Positions 7,675 through 16,030 are shown, counted from the stretch's first letter. The stretch is DNA of 35,049 bases from an uncultured Collinsella sp. (GCA_958415525.1 CATYZE010000025.1:1-35049), one strand, 5' to 3'. The notes: generated from the sequence alone by a model not told the origin. Made by a program: numbers and translations.

Positions 7675-7707
7675 GCACGATGGCTGGCGAAGCGCCAGCC
7701 ATCGTGC
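7675..7707. terminator. Hairpin between convergent genes (small Cys-rich protein and rsmJ)
   Basis: GCACGATGGCTGGC at 7675-7688 pairs perfectly (14 bp) with 7694-7707 around a GAAGC loop. It lies between two converging stop codons. There is no T-run on either side, so it may act as a bidirectional end or as a 3' RNA-stability structure. Confidence 0.6.
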
Positions 7708-7712
7708 GCAAA

Positions 7713-8417
7713 CTACGGGCGCGGCGGCACCAAAACATCGTAACGAACGGCCTTGCCCGCAAGCTGATAGCTCGGCTTGACGCCGGCAAGCAGCGGCCCC
7801 TTCACCGGCCGTTTGATAACGACCTTGCGCGGCCGCACCGCAAGCGCAGCTTCGACCAGCGTTTCCTCATCGGCACACGGCTGTTCCAAATGGTGCAAAA
7901 GTTGGAACTTCTTTTTCACCGCCGCGCTCTTGGTGCGCTCGGGAAACATGGGGTCCAGATATACCACGTCGGGAGCTGTGAGCTCACCTTGCTCAATCGA
8001 AGCGACGGTCTGGTGAAGCCCGGCGATGCTGTCCTCGCCTGCATGTAAACGCATACACGCCACGGCATCCGCAAGCGCCGGATCGTTCGCCGCACGGTCC
8101 AAGGCATCCTGCAGCAGCGCCGCGATCACGCAATCCTGCTCATACAGATCGACGGTAAAGCCCGCGGCCGCCAACAGCAGCGAATCCTCGCCAAAGCCTG
8201 CCGTGGCATCGATTGCCCACGGACGCTCGACGCCTTTCGCGCGGGCGGCCTTCACCAGCAGCTCTTGCTGCAGACGGCCCTGCTTGAGCCGTGGAAGCAT
8301 GCGGGTAAAATCGGCGCGCAGCTCCATCGCGCCGTCGGTGAGCGTGAGGCCCTCGGACGTCCTGGTTAACTCGAGCCCTGCCGCCTGTGCAACAGAAAAG
8401 GGATCGACGACGCCCAT
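7713..8417 (-). CDS. rsmJ: 16S rRNA (guanine1516-N2)-methyltransferase RsmJ
   Basis: 234-aa class I SAM methyltransferase. SAM motif I reads AIDATAGFGEDSLLLAAAGF, followed by a conserved acidic VDLYEQD strand. The catalytic region LDPMFPERTKSAAVKKKFQ is the diagnostic RsmJ/YhiQ motif (LDPMFP...KSA.VKK), and VVIKRPVKGP near the C-terminus also matches. RsmJ methylates N2 of G1516 in 16S rRNA. The ATG at 8417 follows AAGGAGTGTCC; the GTG at 8423 falls inside the SD and is rejected. It is convergent with the small Cys-rich gene and lies 64 bp downstream of the 47-aa membrane peptide on the same strand, so the two could share a transcript. Confidence 0.9.
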   Translation of the reverse strand: MGVVDPFSVAQAAGLELTRTSEGLTLTDGAMELRADFTRMLPRLKQGRLQQELLVKAARAKGVERPWAIDATAGFGEDSLLLAAAGFTVDLYEQDCVIAALLQDALDRAANDPALADAVACMRLHAGEDSIAGLHQTVASIEQGELTAPDVVYLDPMFPERTKSAAVKKKFQLLHHLEQPCADEETLVEAALAVRPRKVVIKRPVKGPLLAGVKPSYQLAGKAVRYDVLVPPRP

Positions 8418-8481
8418 GGACACTCCTTAGCAAACTAAAACGAATACATGGGCGCCATTCATGCCGGCACCCAACCGTCCG

Positions 8482-8625
8482 TTATTGTCCCACATGCGAC
8501 ATAGTCCACAGCATCCCAATGCAAAGCACCGCCATCAATCCCGTGCACACGGCAGCGATCACAGAATCACTCATACGCCTTCCCAACGACCGTGGCTCGC
8601 GCACTTGCCCTGTTCCGTACATCAT
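8482..8625 (-). CDS. 47-aa single-pass membrane peptide, previously easy to miss
   Basis: An ATG at 8625 is preceded by TAAGGAGGAGCC, one of the best ribosome binding sites in the window, and opens a 47-codon frame ending in TAA at 8482. The N-terminus is MMYGTGQVREPRSLGRRMSD, basic and cytosolic-looking. It is followed by one hydrophobic segment, roughly residues 21-42 (SVIAAVCTGLMAVLCIGMLW), and the short tail TMSHVGQ. The basic-then-hydrophobic layout suggests an inner-membrane peptide with its N-terminus inside. It sits 64 bp upstream of rsmJ on the same strand. No family is recognised. Small-protein regulators, toxins and assembly factors all share this shape, so function stays open. Confidence 0.65.
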   Translation of the reverse strand: MMYGTGQVREPRSLGRRMSDSVIAAVCTGLMAVLCIGMLWTMSHVGQ

Positions 8626-8771
8626 GGCTCCTCCTTAGACCAGCTCCTTGTTACGACTCCATCATCGCAGCGCTGCGCATGAGCTGCCATCGATTTGGCT
8701 TACGCCCGGCTTTCGCTTCCGTAAGGTTCGGTCCCGCGCCTCGCTCAAGCACAGTGCCTTGGTGATCCAAG

Positions 8772-8799
8772 TTGTCCTTGCACGTAATTCAGCTAAAAT
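8772..8799 (+). promoter_or_regulatory. Sigma70-type promoter for the 4-TM protein gene
   Basis: TTGTCC (8772-8777) and TAAAAT (8794-8799) are 16 bp apart, placing transcription start near 8806 and leaving a 5' leader of about 70 nt before the ATG at 8875. Confidence 0.5.
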
Positions 8800-8874
8800 G
8801 GCTGGTTGATATCAGATGCGTTCCAACGGGCCGCCATTTGCGCCGCGCCCGTCCACTCAACCGAAAGGAATACC

Positions 8875-9249
8875 ATGAGCAACGCACGCAAAATGTTGAA
8901 GGTCCTTTCCCTACTCGCTGTGGTCTTCGGCATCGTTCAGATTATTCTGGGTGTCATGTCGATGACCACAGAAGCCACCAACGGCATGACGGGAGGCATC
9001 GTCTCCACCGTCCATGGCGTTATCGTGCTTGTCGCCGGCGTGTTCGGCATCAAGGGATCGAACAAGCCGTCAACCGTCAAGAGCGTCTTGGCTGCAAGCA
9101 TCGTCGCGCTCGTCATTGCCATTGCGGCGGTAGCGCTCAGCTGCATCAGCCACACCCTGAACGTTCTGAGCATCATCTCCGTCATCTTCGACGCATTGCT
9201 GTTCTCGGCGGCAAACAACGTCAAGAAGGAAGCTGCCGATCGCCTGTAA
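8875..9249 (+). CDS. Small four-helix membrane protein, unknown function
   Basis: 124-aa hydrophobic protein. Four membrane segments are apparent: about residues 10-28 (LSLLAVVFGIVQIILGVMS), 42-60 (IVSTVHGVIVLVAGVFGIK), 70-90 (SVLAASIVALVIAIAAVAL) and 95-112 (LNVLSIISVIFDALLFSAA). Short charged ends (SNARKMLK, NNVKKEAADRL) place both termini in the cytosol. The ATG at 8875 follows GAAAGGAATACC; the frame extends upstream but without an SD. It is monocistronic, followed by a 16-bp hairpin. The layout resembles small DUF-type 4-TM proteins, but I recognise no named family. Confidence 0.75.
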   Translation: MSNARKMLKVLSLLAVVFGIVQIILGVMSMTTEATNGMTGGIVSTVHGVIVLVAGVFGIKGSNKPSTVKSVLAASIVALVIAIAAVALSCISHTLNVLSIISVIFDALLFSAANNVKKEAADRL

Positions 9250-9292
9250 GCAGCTGATCCCCACGCTGGGGCGCCCACAAAACACACTACGC

Positions 9293-9330
9293 AAGCGCTC
9301 CCGAAGTCTTAAATGACTTCGGGAGCGCTT
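9293..9330 (+). terminator. Strong hairpin after the 4-TM protein gene
   Basis: AAGCGCTCCCGAAGTC at 9293-9308 pairs perfectly over 16 bp with 9315-9330 around a TTAAAT loop, 44 bp past the stop. Only a short TTC follows, so termination may be weak. It also faces the end of the leftward rlmA gene. Confidence 0.7.
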
Positions 9331-9363
9331 TCATGAGAGATGGATGCGCAGGGACGCTGTCCG

Positions 9364-10179
9364 TTACCGATGCCGGTACTCCGCGATCACGAACTCGATA
9401 TCCGTCTCGAGCCGCTGCAGACCCGCTAGGCGTTCGCGATCCTCGCGACGCGTGCGGTAGTAGTAGGGCGTCATCTGGAACACTGCCTCGATGTCGGCCT
9501 GAGTCTGGAGGGTGATAGAAGCTGTCACGCGCTGCGTGTCGACCAGCTTAAGCTCGGCGGTATGCGGCAGTTTTTCGTCGTTGAGGTACGGAGTGTCGTA
9601 GAGCACTTCCTTGAGCCCAAAGAGATGGCGCGCACCCGGGACCACGGTGTAGAGCGAGCCCTCGGGCGCCAAAACACGGGCAAACTCGCGCTCGTTAAAG
9701 GGAGCAAAGAGCTCGGTCACCATATCGAACGAGCCGTCCGCCACGGGGATGTCCTTCATGTTGGCGACGAAATACGTCGCGCCGCCACGCTTGGCAGCCA
9801 GGCGCACCATTTCCTTGCCCAGATCAAAACCATAGGCATCAACGTTCGATACCGAGCCCATGGCGCTCGTGTAATAGCCCTCGCCGCAGCAGATATCCAG
9901 CAGGGTCAGAGGCTTGCCTGCGGATGCCCCGCGCTCAGCCGCGCGCTCGCGCACCAGCTCGACCATCGCATCGCGCAGCGGCGCATAGTAGTCGCGATTC
10001 AGAAAGTCACGACGGCTGCGCGCCTGCGACTTGGGATCACCCATGGAGTCACCGCTCTTGGACGAACGCAGCAGATACAGATAGCCCTCGCGCGCACGGT
10101 CAAACCGGTGTCCGCCCGCACATGCAGCACCGCGCTCGTCGTCTACCAACGGCTCATGGCAAACGGGACACAACAACAT
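9364..10179 (-). CDS. rlmA: 23S rRNA (guanine-N1)-methyltransferase, RlmA family
   Basis: 271-aa SAM methyltransferase with the RlmA layout. An N-terminal zinc site is formed by Cys4, Cys7, Cys20 and His24 (CPVC...CAGGH), followed by RFDRAREGYLYLLRSS and GDPKSQARSRRDFL, the conserved family start. The SAM motif is LLDICCGEGYYTSAM, then DAYGFDLGKEMVRLAAKR, and the late FAPFNEREFARVLAPEG matches too. RlmA(I) and RlmA(II) methylate G745 or G748 in helix 35 of 23S rRNA, and RlmA(II) affects tylosin sensitivity. Which subtype this is cannot be decided here. The ATG at 10179 follows CTAAGGAGTTGCC. It is divergent from the MATE gene. Confidence 0.88.
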   Translation of the reverse strand: MLLCPVCHEPLVDDERGAACAGGHRFDRAREGYLYLLRSSKSGDSMGDPKSQARSRRDFLNRDYYAPLRDAMVELVRERAAERGASAGKPLTLLDICCGEGYYTSAMGSVSNVDAYGFDLGKEMVRLAAKRGGATYFVANMKDIPVADGSFDMVTELFAPFNEREFARVLAPEGSLYTVVPGARHLFGLKEVLYDTPYLNDEKLPHTAELKLVDTQRVTASITLQTQADIEAVFQMTPYYYRTRREDRERLAGLQRLETDIEFVIAEYRHR

Positions 10180-10330
10180 GGCAACTCCTTAGCGCGAACA
10201 ACACAACGCCCACCATTGTCGCACGCCTTCCCCGCCTCGTCATTGGGGACGTTCTTAAATGACTAGTCGATTAGGAGTATCATCGTCTGCGCAAATAAGC
10301 ACGGAAAAGCATATTAGAAATTGAGAGCGT

Positions 10331-11713
10331 ATGGCAGACACCGCATCTAAGCACATTGACATGACCACCGGCTCGCTGTGGCGCAATATTCCCCTGTTCG
10401 CCTTCCCCGTGGCCGCCACGAGCATCTTGGAGCAGCTGTCGAACCTCATCGCCACGGTCATCATCGGTAACTTCTCGGGCGACCAGGGAACCCTCGCCAT
10501 GGCGGCGGTCGGCTCCAATGTTCCGCTTACCAGTCTTATGCTCAACCTGTTTATCGGCATGTCGCTTGGCTCCAACGTGGTCATCGCCAACGCCATCGGC
10601 CGCAACGACCAGGACATGGTCAAACGCGCCGTCCATACCTCGATTCTTATGGCACTTGTGGGCTTTGTCGTCATCGCACTGGGCGAGGTCTTCGCCGAGC
10701 CCATGCTCGCCGCGCTCAACGTGCCTGCCGAGACCATGCCGCTCGCATCGCTCTACCTGCGTGTCTTTTTGCTGAGCATGCCCTCGATCTTGCTCTACAA
10801 CTTCGAAGCCGCCATCTTCCGCTCCGTCGGCATCACCCGCATGCCGCTGCAGGCGCTCGCCGTGTCCACCGTCCTCAACATTGGCCTGGACCTCATCTTT
10901 GTCCCCGTGCTCCACTGGGGCGTCGCGGGCGTCGCCATCGCCACCGCCATCGCCTACACCGTCAGCGCCGCCACACTCTTTGTCCACCTGCTCAAGACCG
11001 ACTCCGTCGTCCGCGTCACCCCACGCGACTTAGGCTTAGACCCCGTCGCCCTCAAGCGCATCGTCAAGATTGGCCTGCCCGCCGGCATCCAAAGCGCCGT
11101 CTTCGCCGTCGCCAACATCATCATCCAGTCTGCCATCAACAGCCTGGGCACCGAGGTCATGGCGGCATCGAGCGCCGCCATGAGCCTGGAGTACGTGTGC
11201 TACAACCTGCTCAACAGCTTTAGCCAGGCCTGCACCACCTTTGTGGGACAAAACCACGGTGCCCGCCAAATCGACCGCTGCACCAAGACGCTCAAGGTCT
11301 GCCTGGTCGAAGGCGGTATCGTCGCGCTCACCACCATCGTCATCATCGTAGGCTTGGGACGCGAAATCCTGGCGCTGTTCAACAGCGACCCCAACATCGT
11401 CTCGATCGGCTATATCCGCGTGTGCTCGATCTTCCCTGCCTACGCCTTTAGCATGTTCTACGAAAACATGTCCGGCTACCTGCGCGGCTTTGGCATCTCG
11501 CTCATGCCCGCCCTCATCACCATGATCTGCGTCTGCGGCATTCGCTTCTATTGGGTATTCTGCGTGTTCCCGCACCTCCGCACCTTTGCGAACATCATGA
11601 TGGTCTACCCCATCAGCCTGGGCACCACGGCGTTCTTTATGGTCGTGGCGGTACTACTCTGCCACCCGGCACGCACCTATCGCGCCGCCCAAGCCAAAGC
11701 GACAGCCCGCTAA
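10331..11713 (+). CDS. MATE family multidrug/toxin efflux transporter
   Basis: 460-aa polytopic membrane protein with about 12 helices and the twofold MATE layout. Characteristic segments include the opening GSLWRNIPLFAFPVAATSILEQL, the NVPLTSLMLNLFIGMSLGSNVVIANAIGR loop, GITRMPLQALAVSTVLNIGLDLIF in the first half, and IGLPAGIQSAVFAVANIIIQSAIN followed by TFVGQNHGA at the start of the second. These proteins export cationic drugs and metabolites using Na+ or H+ gradients. The ATG at 10331 has only a weak SD (GAGAGCG). A partial repeat (GGGGACGTTCTTAAAT) lies upstream near 10245. It ends 27 bp before the converging LysR gene with no clear terminator. The substrate is not evident. Confidence 0.92.
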   Translation: MADTASKHIDMTTGSLWRNIPLFAFPVAATSILEQLSNLIATVIIGNFSGDQGTLAMAAVGSNVPLTSLMLNLFIGMSLGSNVVIANAIGRNDQDMVKRAVHTSILMALVGFVVIALGEVFAEPMLAALNVPAETMPLASLYLRVFLLSMPSILLYNFEAAIFRSVGITRMPLQALAVSTVLNIGLDLIFVPVLHWGVAGVAIATAIAYTVSAATLFVHLLKTDSVVRVTPRDLGLDPVALKRIVKIGLPAGIQSAVFAVANIIIQSAINSLGTEVMAASSAAMSLEYVCYNLLNSFSQACTTFVGQNHGARQIDRCTKTLKVCLVEGGIVALTTIVIIVGLGREILALFNSDPNIVSIGYIRVCSIFPAYAFSMFYENMSGYLRGFGISLMPALITMICVCGIRFYWVFCVFPHLRTFANIMMVYPISLGTTAFFMVVAVLLCHPARTYRAAQAKATAR

Positions 11714-11740
11714 ACACCGCGTTCAACGTCACGCCAGTCA

Positions 11741-12607
11741 TTAATTGACAATATGCGAGCTCATATAGTCGATAAAACGCCTCGTGGCGATAGGCATGGT
11801 GTCCCAGCTGCGCCAAGCTGCCACCACGTCGCGCGAGGGAGCATGCACGATGGGACGTACGCGAATATCGGCCCGCATGCCCTCGACAGTACGGCGATAC
11901 AGCATGCTCACGCCTAGGCCCTCCTCCACCATCGCCATGATGGTGTAGTCGTCGGTAACCTCACTCGTCACGTGCGGCGACAGCCCGTGCGCTGCGAATG
12001 CATCGAGCACCAGGCTCTGTTCGCCCTCGTCCAGCAGCACAAACGACTCTGACGCCAGGTCGGCGAGCGTCACCTTTTCCTTTGCCGTCAGCGGATGCGC
12101 GGCCGGCAACAGCGCCACCAACTCGTCGTGATAGACCACGCGCTTCTCGAGCCCGGCGGTAAATCCGCGCGCCGTAAAGCAAAAGTCAACCACGCCATCG
12201 TGCACCCACTGGGCGTTGCGCGTGTAATCGCCCTGCTTGAGGGTAAAGTGCACGCCCGGATGCAGAGCCCCAAAGTCGCGAATCACGCGCGGCAATACGG
12301 TGCGGCTCACGTTAGTAAACGTCGCGATTCGAATATCAGTCGAGGAGAGTCCCAGCAACTCCTGACGCTTGCCCTCAAGCTCGGCCTCGGCAGTTACGAT
12401 TTGGCGCAGATACGGCAGGTACTGCTTGCCGTCGCGCGTAAGCGAGACACCTTGCTTACCGCGCTCGATAAGCGTGGTACCCAGCTCGCGCTCGAGCGCC
12501 TTGACGGCCTGGCTCACCGCACTTTGCGTATAGCCTAGCTCGTCGGCCGCGCGTTTCAGGCTGCCGCAATCGACCACCATACATACAATCTGATATCGCG
12601 ATGCCAT
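11741..12607 (-). CDS. LysR family transcriptional regulator
   Basis: 288 aa. The N-terminal winged helix-turn-helix (about residues 1-60) reads RYQIVCMVVDCGSLKRAADELGYTQSAVSQAVKALERELGTTLIER, typical of LysR regulators. The rest is the two-lobed effector-binding domain (DIRIATFTNVSRTVLPRVIRDF... to VAAWRSWDTM). The ATG at 12607 has a good SD, GGAGGCACG. It is divergent from an EamA transporter, and a palindrome (AGTAT-N9-ATACT) lies between them. The classical expectation is that it controls the transporter and itself in response to a small molecule that may be the exported metabolite. The inducer is unknown. Confidence 0.92.
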   Translation of the reverse strand: MASRYQIVCMVVDCGSLKRAADELGYTQSAVSQAVKALERELGTTLIERGKQGVSLTRDGKQYLPYLRQIVTAEAELEGKRQELLGLSSTDIRIATFTNVSRTVLPRVIRDFGALHPGVHFTLKQGDYTRNAQWVHDGVVDFCFTARGFTAGLEKRVVYHDELVALLPAAHPLTAKEKVTLADLASESFVLLDEGEQSLVLDAFAAHGLSPHVTSEVTDDYTIMAMVEEGLGVSMLYRRTVEGMRADIRVRPIVHAPSRDVVAAWRSWDTMPIATRRFIDYMSSHIVN

Positions 12608-12666
12608 CGTGCCTCCACATCGGTGTAGCCGTAAAACGTTTTGCCAGGGCTTTTTCTACCTACATT

Positions 12667-12685
12667 AGTATTGCTTAATCATACT
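12667..12685. promoter_or_regulatory. Candidate LysR operator, AGTAT-N9-ATACT
   Basis: Perfect 5-bp arms at 12667-12671 and 12681-12685 are separated by 9 bp, 60 bp upstream of the LysR start and 81 bp upstream of the EamA start. Dyads with AT-rich half sites in the divergent gap are where LysR proteins usually bind, although the short arms make a chance hit possible. Confidence 0.45.
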
Positions 12686-12765
12686 GAAGATACATTCGCT
12701 TTACTACATCCAAATCTGGGGGCAGAATCCTTTTTGCGAAACCGTTCTGTAACAAAAGGAGTCCC

Positions 12766-13668
12766 ATGGATCGCAAAAAAGCAATCGCGCTCTCGTTTTC
12801 CGTTCCCGTCGCATGGGGCTTTTCGTACCCCCTCATGAAGATCGGCATGGACAGCATGAACGCCACGAGCATCGTTGCGCTGCGCTGCATCATCGCCTTT
12901 GTGGCCTGCCTGCCGCTCTTCCACAAGCACGCGCTGCGCATCAACCGCGACCTCATGGTTCGCGCCGCCATCATCGGCGCCATCATGGCAACCGAGCTCA
13001 CCTGCATGTGCTTGGGCTCCAGCCTTACCTCCGCCTCCACCGCCGGCTTTTTGCAGAGCCTGACGGTCGTGATCGTGCCGTTTGCCAACGCCGCCCTGCT
13101 GCGTCGCGCCCCCGAGCGCAAGGTACTCATCGGCACCGCCATCGTCACCTGCGGTATGCTGCTGCTCTCGGGTGCCGACTTTACCAGCCTGAATCCCGGC
13201 GCGATCATCATGTTGCTCTCAGCCTTTATCTATGCCAGCCACATCATTGTGGCGAAGCGCTTTGTCGAAGATGTCGACCCGCTGGCTCTGGGCGTTTGGC
13301 AGCTGGGCTTTGGCGGCCTGTTCTCGGGCATCGCCGCGTTCGTCTTTGGCGGCTTCACGCTTCCCAGCACGCCCAACGAAATCGTCGTGGTCGTCGCGCT
13401 CGCACTCATCTGCTCTGCCTACGGCTTTATCACCCAGACGCTCGTGCAGCCCCACGTGCCCGCCGAGACCACCGGCTTTGCCTTCTCGCTGGAGCCGGTC
13501 TGCTCCGCCGTCTTCTCGTTCTTCCTGGTCGGCGAGGTCCTGAGCCCCATCGCCTTCTTTGGCGCCGCCCTCATCCTCACCGGCGTGATGGTGGCAACCG
13601 TCGAGCTCCCGCGCCTTCGCTCGCAAGGACACGCTCACATGGCAGGAGCGCCCGAGCGCGTCTCGTAG
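12766..13668 (+). CDS. EamA/DMT superfamily metabolite exporter
   Basis: 300 aa, ten predicted helices in two EamA repeats. The first half begins KKAIALSFSVPVAWGFSYPLMKIGMDSMN, including the WG-xxF...K motif, and the second begins GAIIMLLSAFIYASHIIVAKRFVEDVDPLALGVWQLGFG. VPAETTGFAFSLEPVCSAVFSFFLVGEVLSP is the conserved ninth-helix region with the Glu-Pro pair. EamA proteins export amino acids, their metabolites or toxic compounds. The ATG at 12766 follows AAAAGGAGTCCC. Divergent transcription from a LysR regulator suggests inducible export of a compound sensed by that regulator. Confidence 0.92.
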   Translation: MDRKKAIALSFSVPVAWGFSYPLMKIGMDSMNATSIVALRCIIAFVACLPLFHKHALRINRDLMVRAAIIGAIMATELTCMCLGSSLTSASTAGFLQSLTVVIVPFANAALLRRAPERKVLIGTAIVTCGMLLLSGADFTSLNPGAIIMLLSAFIYASHIIVAKRFVEDVDPLALGVWQLGFGGLFSGIAAFVFGGFTLPSTPNEIVVVVALALICSAYGFITQTLVQPHVPAETTGFAFSLEPVCSAVFSFFLVGEVLSPIAFFGAALILTGVMVATVELPRLRSQGHAHMAGAPERVS

Positions 13669-13756
13669 ACCCCACTCTTCATGCAGCCGCGGCATAAAGG
13701 CAACCGGTGCGCCTTTACAATAGATGCCAACAGAGCATCTGCCGTAAAGGAGCCCC

Positions 13757-14482
13757 ATGGACACCGCAACTCGCAACCGCAACATAGCAACTTGGTTGGG
13801 CGATGCGCCGCAGCCGGTACGTGACACAACGAACCAGCTGCTCGAGCGCATCGCCCTTTTACGTGCCGAGCAAACCATCTACCCGGCACAAGACGACATC
13901 CTCAATGCCCTCGCCTATACGCCGGCCAACCAGGTCAAGGTTATCATCTTGGGTCAAGACCCCTATCACGGACCCAACCAGGCAATGGGGCTGTCGTTCT
14001 CGGTCCCCGCGTCGCAAACCAAGTTGCCGCCGAGCCTGCGCAACATTTACAAGGAGCTCAATGCCGATCTAGGCTGCCCCATTCCCGCCACGGGAGACCT
14101 AACCCCATGGGCACAACAGGGCGTCCTGCTTCTCAACACCACGCTCACCGTGCGCGAGCATGCCGCCAATTCGCACGCCAAGCTGGGCTGGAGCACGCTG
14201 ACCGACTACGTCATCGAGCGCTGCTGCCAGCTGCCCCAGCCGGTAGTCTTTTTGGCATGGGGTCGCTTTGCCCAGCAGATGGTCGAAGGCAAGCTCGCCG
14301 CGACCGGCGCGGGCAAGGCAACCGGCAAGTTCTGCCTGGCCTCTACGCACCCTTCGCCGCTTTCGGCCAACCGTGCCACGGCAGAACTCCCCGCTTTTAT
14401 GGGGTCGCGTCCCTTCTCGGCAGCCAATCGGCTACTCGAACAGCGCGGCTCGATCCCCGTCAACTGGACTTGCCTCGGCTAA
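13757..14482 (+). CDS. ung: Uracil-DNA glycosylase (family 1)
   Basis: 241-aa base-excision repair enzyme that removes uracil from DNA. The catalytic water-activating motif GQDPYHG (Asp68, Tyr70, His71) and the DNA-intercalating motif HPSPLS (His198) are intact, with AMGLSFSVP and LLLNTTLTVR between them as in family-1 UNG. The length is normal. The ATG at 13757 follows TAAAGGAGCCCC. It lies 88 bp after the EamA gene on the same strand and ends at a bidirectional terminator shared with the SDR gene. Spontaneous deamination of a GC-rich genome makes this a core housekeeping function. Confidence 0.97.
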   Translation: MDTATRNRNIATWLGDAPQPVRDTTNQLLERIALLRAEQTIYPAQDDILNALAYTPANQVKVIILGQDPYHGPNQAMGLSFSVPASQTKLPPSLRNIYKELNADLGCPIPATGDLTPWAQQGVLLLNTTLTVREHAANSHAKLGWSTLTDYVIERCCQLPQPVVFLAWGRFAQQMVEGKLAATGAGKATGKFCLASTHPSPLSANRATAELPAFMGSRPFSAANRLLEQRGSIPVNWTCLG

Positions 14483-14497
14483 AAATCGATACATCAA

Positions 14498-14531
14498 AAA
14501 CGCGCCCGACGGCTTTCCATCGGGCGCGTTT
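14498..14531. terminator. Terminator between converging ung and SDR genes
   Basis: AAACGCGCCCGA at 14498-14509 pairs with TCGGGCGCGTTT at 14520-14531 (12 bp). Short A and T runs on both sides let it work in either direction. Confidence 0.8.
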
Positions 14532-14532
14532 C

Positions 14533-15213
14533 CTATTCGGGCCAAATAAATTGTGTGCGGCCGGCCTCGCCGCCATCGATCAGCAGACTCTGCCCGGTCA
14601 TAAACCGGTTGGTCACGCCCACAAAGTAGATCCACTCGGCGATCTCTTGGGCGGTGGCCCAGCGCTTAAGCGGCGTGAGCTCCATAATCTGGTTCCACAG
14701 GCGTTCGTCTTCCATCACGCAACGGTTGAGCGGCGTGATAACGCCGCCCGGGTCCACACTGTTGGCGATGGCCTGCGGCGCCAGGCGGTTTGCAAGGTTC
14801 TTGGTGTAGGCGATAACGCCGCCCTTGCTGGCAGCATAGGCGGGAAACTCCGATCCCGTATGTCCGCTCGCCGAGCCCACATTGACCACGGACTTGATAG
14901 CCGGCGCCGGCTTGGCGGCAAGACCCTCCTCTACAAAGGCGTAACGCTCGGTCACGTTGATGGTGCCACACAGGTTGGCGGCGATGTCATCGGCCGAGTC
15001 CTGCGTGCCGGCAACGTTCACGATCACCTGGGGCTCAAGCTCGCCTGGAAACGAATCCGGCTCGCGGACATCAACGATCAGATGGCGGTAGCGCTCGTGT
15101 TCGATCGCCGCCGGCAGCAGATCAAAGCCCACGACCTCGTGGCCCTCGTCCAAAAAGCGCTGCACGCATGCGGCTCCGATACCGCCCGAAGCGCCCGTGA
15201 TCAAAACCCGCAT
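14533..15213 (-). CDS. Short-chain dehydrogenase/reductase (SDR)
   Basis: 226-aa NAD(P)-dependent oxidoreductase. The cofactor motif TGASGGIGAA spans residues 6-15, NVAG follows at about 66-69, and the catalytic residues are in NVGSAS and YAASK (Tyr126, Lys130). PGGVITPL and FMTGQSLLIDGG close the fold, as in classical SDRs. The substrate is unclear; the closest members often reduce sugars, steroids or 3-oxo compounds. Its ATG at 15213 lies 9 bp after the VUT transporter stop, after CCTAAGGAGCAAGT, so the two genes are almost certainly one operon. A role in modified-nucleoside metabolism is only suggested by that neighbour. Confidence 0.9.
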   Translation of the reverse strand: MRVLITGASGGIGAACVQRFLDEGHEVVGFDLLPAAIEHERYRHLIVDVREPDSFPGELEPQVIVNVAGTQDSADDIAANLCGTINVTERYAFVEEGLAAKPAPAIKSVVNVGSASGHTGSEFPAYAASKGGVIAYTKNLANRLAPQAIANSVDPGGVITPLNRCVMEDERLWNQIMELTPLKRWATAQEIAEWIYFVGVTNRFMTGQSLLIDGGEAGRTQFIWPE

Positions 15214-15222
15214 ACTTGCTCC

Positions 15223-15945
15223 TTAGGCGGTTGCGTGGCGCTCGAGGTACTCGGCGCCCACGTTCTCGCGCTCCCAGCCACGCACGACCTTGTAGCCCAC
15301 GGGGCTCAGGAAGACCTCGCACAGCAGCTCGGCAACAGCGCCGGTCAGCGAGCACATAAGGACCTGCACCCAGGTCCAACCAAAGAACGTGTGGCTTACC
15401 ACAATGGCAAAGACCAGGTTGTCGATAAACTGGCCAACGCCCGTGGACACATAGGAGCGGAAGGCAAAGCTCGCAAAGTTATTCTTTTTGAGCATACGGC
15501 CGAGCGACTGGTTGAGCGTGGAGTTAACCACGGCAGAAACGAGCATTGCCAACGAAGAGCCCAGCACCACGTACCAGGTGCCGCCGATGGTGGCGTTAAG
15601 GGCAGTGTTGACCTCGATCATGCCCGTGTCGTAGTAAGCGCCCCACATGCCGGGCGTGAGCGAGCACGCCCAAAAGCACAGGCTCACGGCCAGGTTGACC
15701 AGCAACGCGAGGATAGAGATTTTGATGGATGCCTTGGCGCCAAAGCGCTTGCAGATCATGTCCTGGCACAAAAACGAAACCCAGCTCACCACAAAGCCGC
15801 AATCGAGTGCCAGATACGGCAGGCTGATAAGCTCTTTGTTGGCCAGCAGGTTCATCATGATGACGCTCACGAAAAACAGCGAAACCGTTGCCGCGGGAAT
15901 GCTCCGCAACAGGACCTTGTAGTCCTCCATGACCTTCTTGATCAT
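15223..15945 (-). CDS. VUT family queuosine-precursor transporter (YhhQ-like)
   Basis: 240-aa integral membrane protein with about six helices, opening MIKKVMEDYKVLLRSIPAATVSLFFVSVIMMNLLANKELI and containing DCGFVVSWVSFLCQDMICKRFGAKAS, the conserved signature of the YhhQ/VUT (DUF165) family. YhhQ takes up 7-cyano-7-deazaguanine or 7-aminomethyl-7-deazaguanine (preQ0/preQ1) for queuosine synthesis. The ATG at 15945 follows AAAGGAGTACATA. The 78-nt leader carries a candidate preQ1 aptamer ending at that SD, which fits regulation by the transported compound. The SDR gene follows 9 bp later. No queuosine biosynthetic gene lies in the window, so this may be a salvage route. Confidence 0.9.
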   Translation of the reverse strand: MIKKVMEDYKVLLRSIPAATVSLFFVSVIMMNLLANKELISLPYLALDCGFVVSWVSFLCQDMICKRFGAKASIKISILALLVNLAVSLCFWACSLTPGMWGAYYDTGMIEVNTALNATIGGTWYVVLGSSLAMLVSAVVNSTLNQSLGRMLKKNNFASFAFRSYVSTGVGQFIDNLVFAIVVSHTFFGWTWVQVLMCSLTGAVAELLCEVFLSPVGYKVVRGWERENVGAEYLERHATA

Positions 15946-15950
15946 TATGT

Positions 15951-16000
15951 ACTCCTTTGGTTTTAGGTTTAACGAGCAGGATATCGGACCCGAACTGCTC
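15951..16000 (-). ncRNA. Candidate preQ1-I-type riboswitch in the VUT transporter leader
   Basis: The leader reads GAGCAG (16000-15995), then TTC, a loop with GGGT, then CTGCTC (15979-15974), then an A-rich tail (TTAAACCTAAAACC) that runs into the AAAGGAG SD. A 6-bp stem followed by TTC, a G-rich loop able to pair with ACC in the tail, and the SD right after is the H-type pseudoknot layout of preQ1-I riboswitches, which control translation of preQ1 genes and transporters. The match is by architecture; I cannot fold or score it here. The downstream gene is of the expected class, which supports the call. Confidence 0.5.
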
Positions 16001-16030
16001 GGCCGCCCCGGTCTTGAGGCAACGGTGGGT

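Noticed and set aside
12813..13697. 294-codon frame overlapping the EamA gene
   Set aside because: It is a shifted reading of the EamA gene, with a His/Arg-rich composition and no ribosome binding site of its own.
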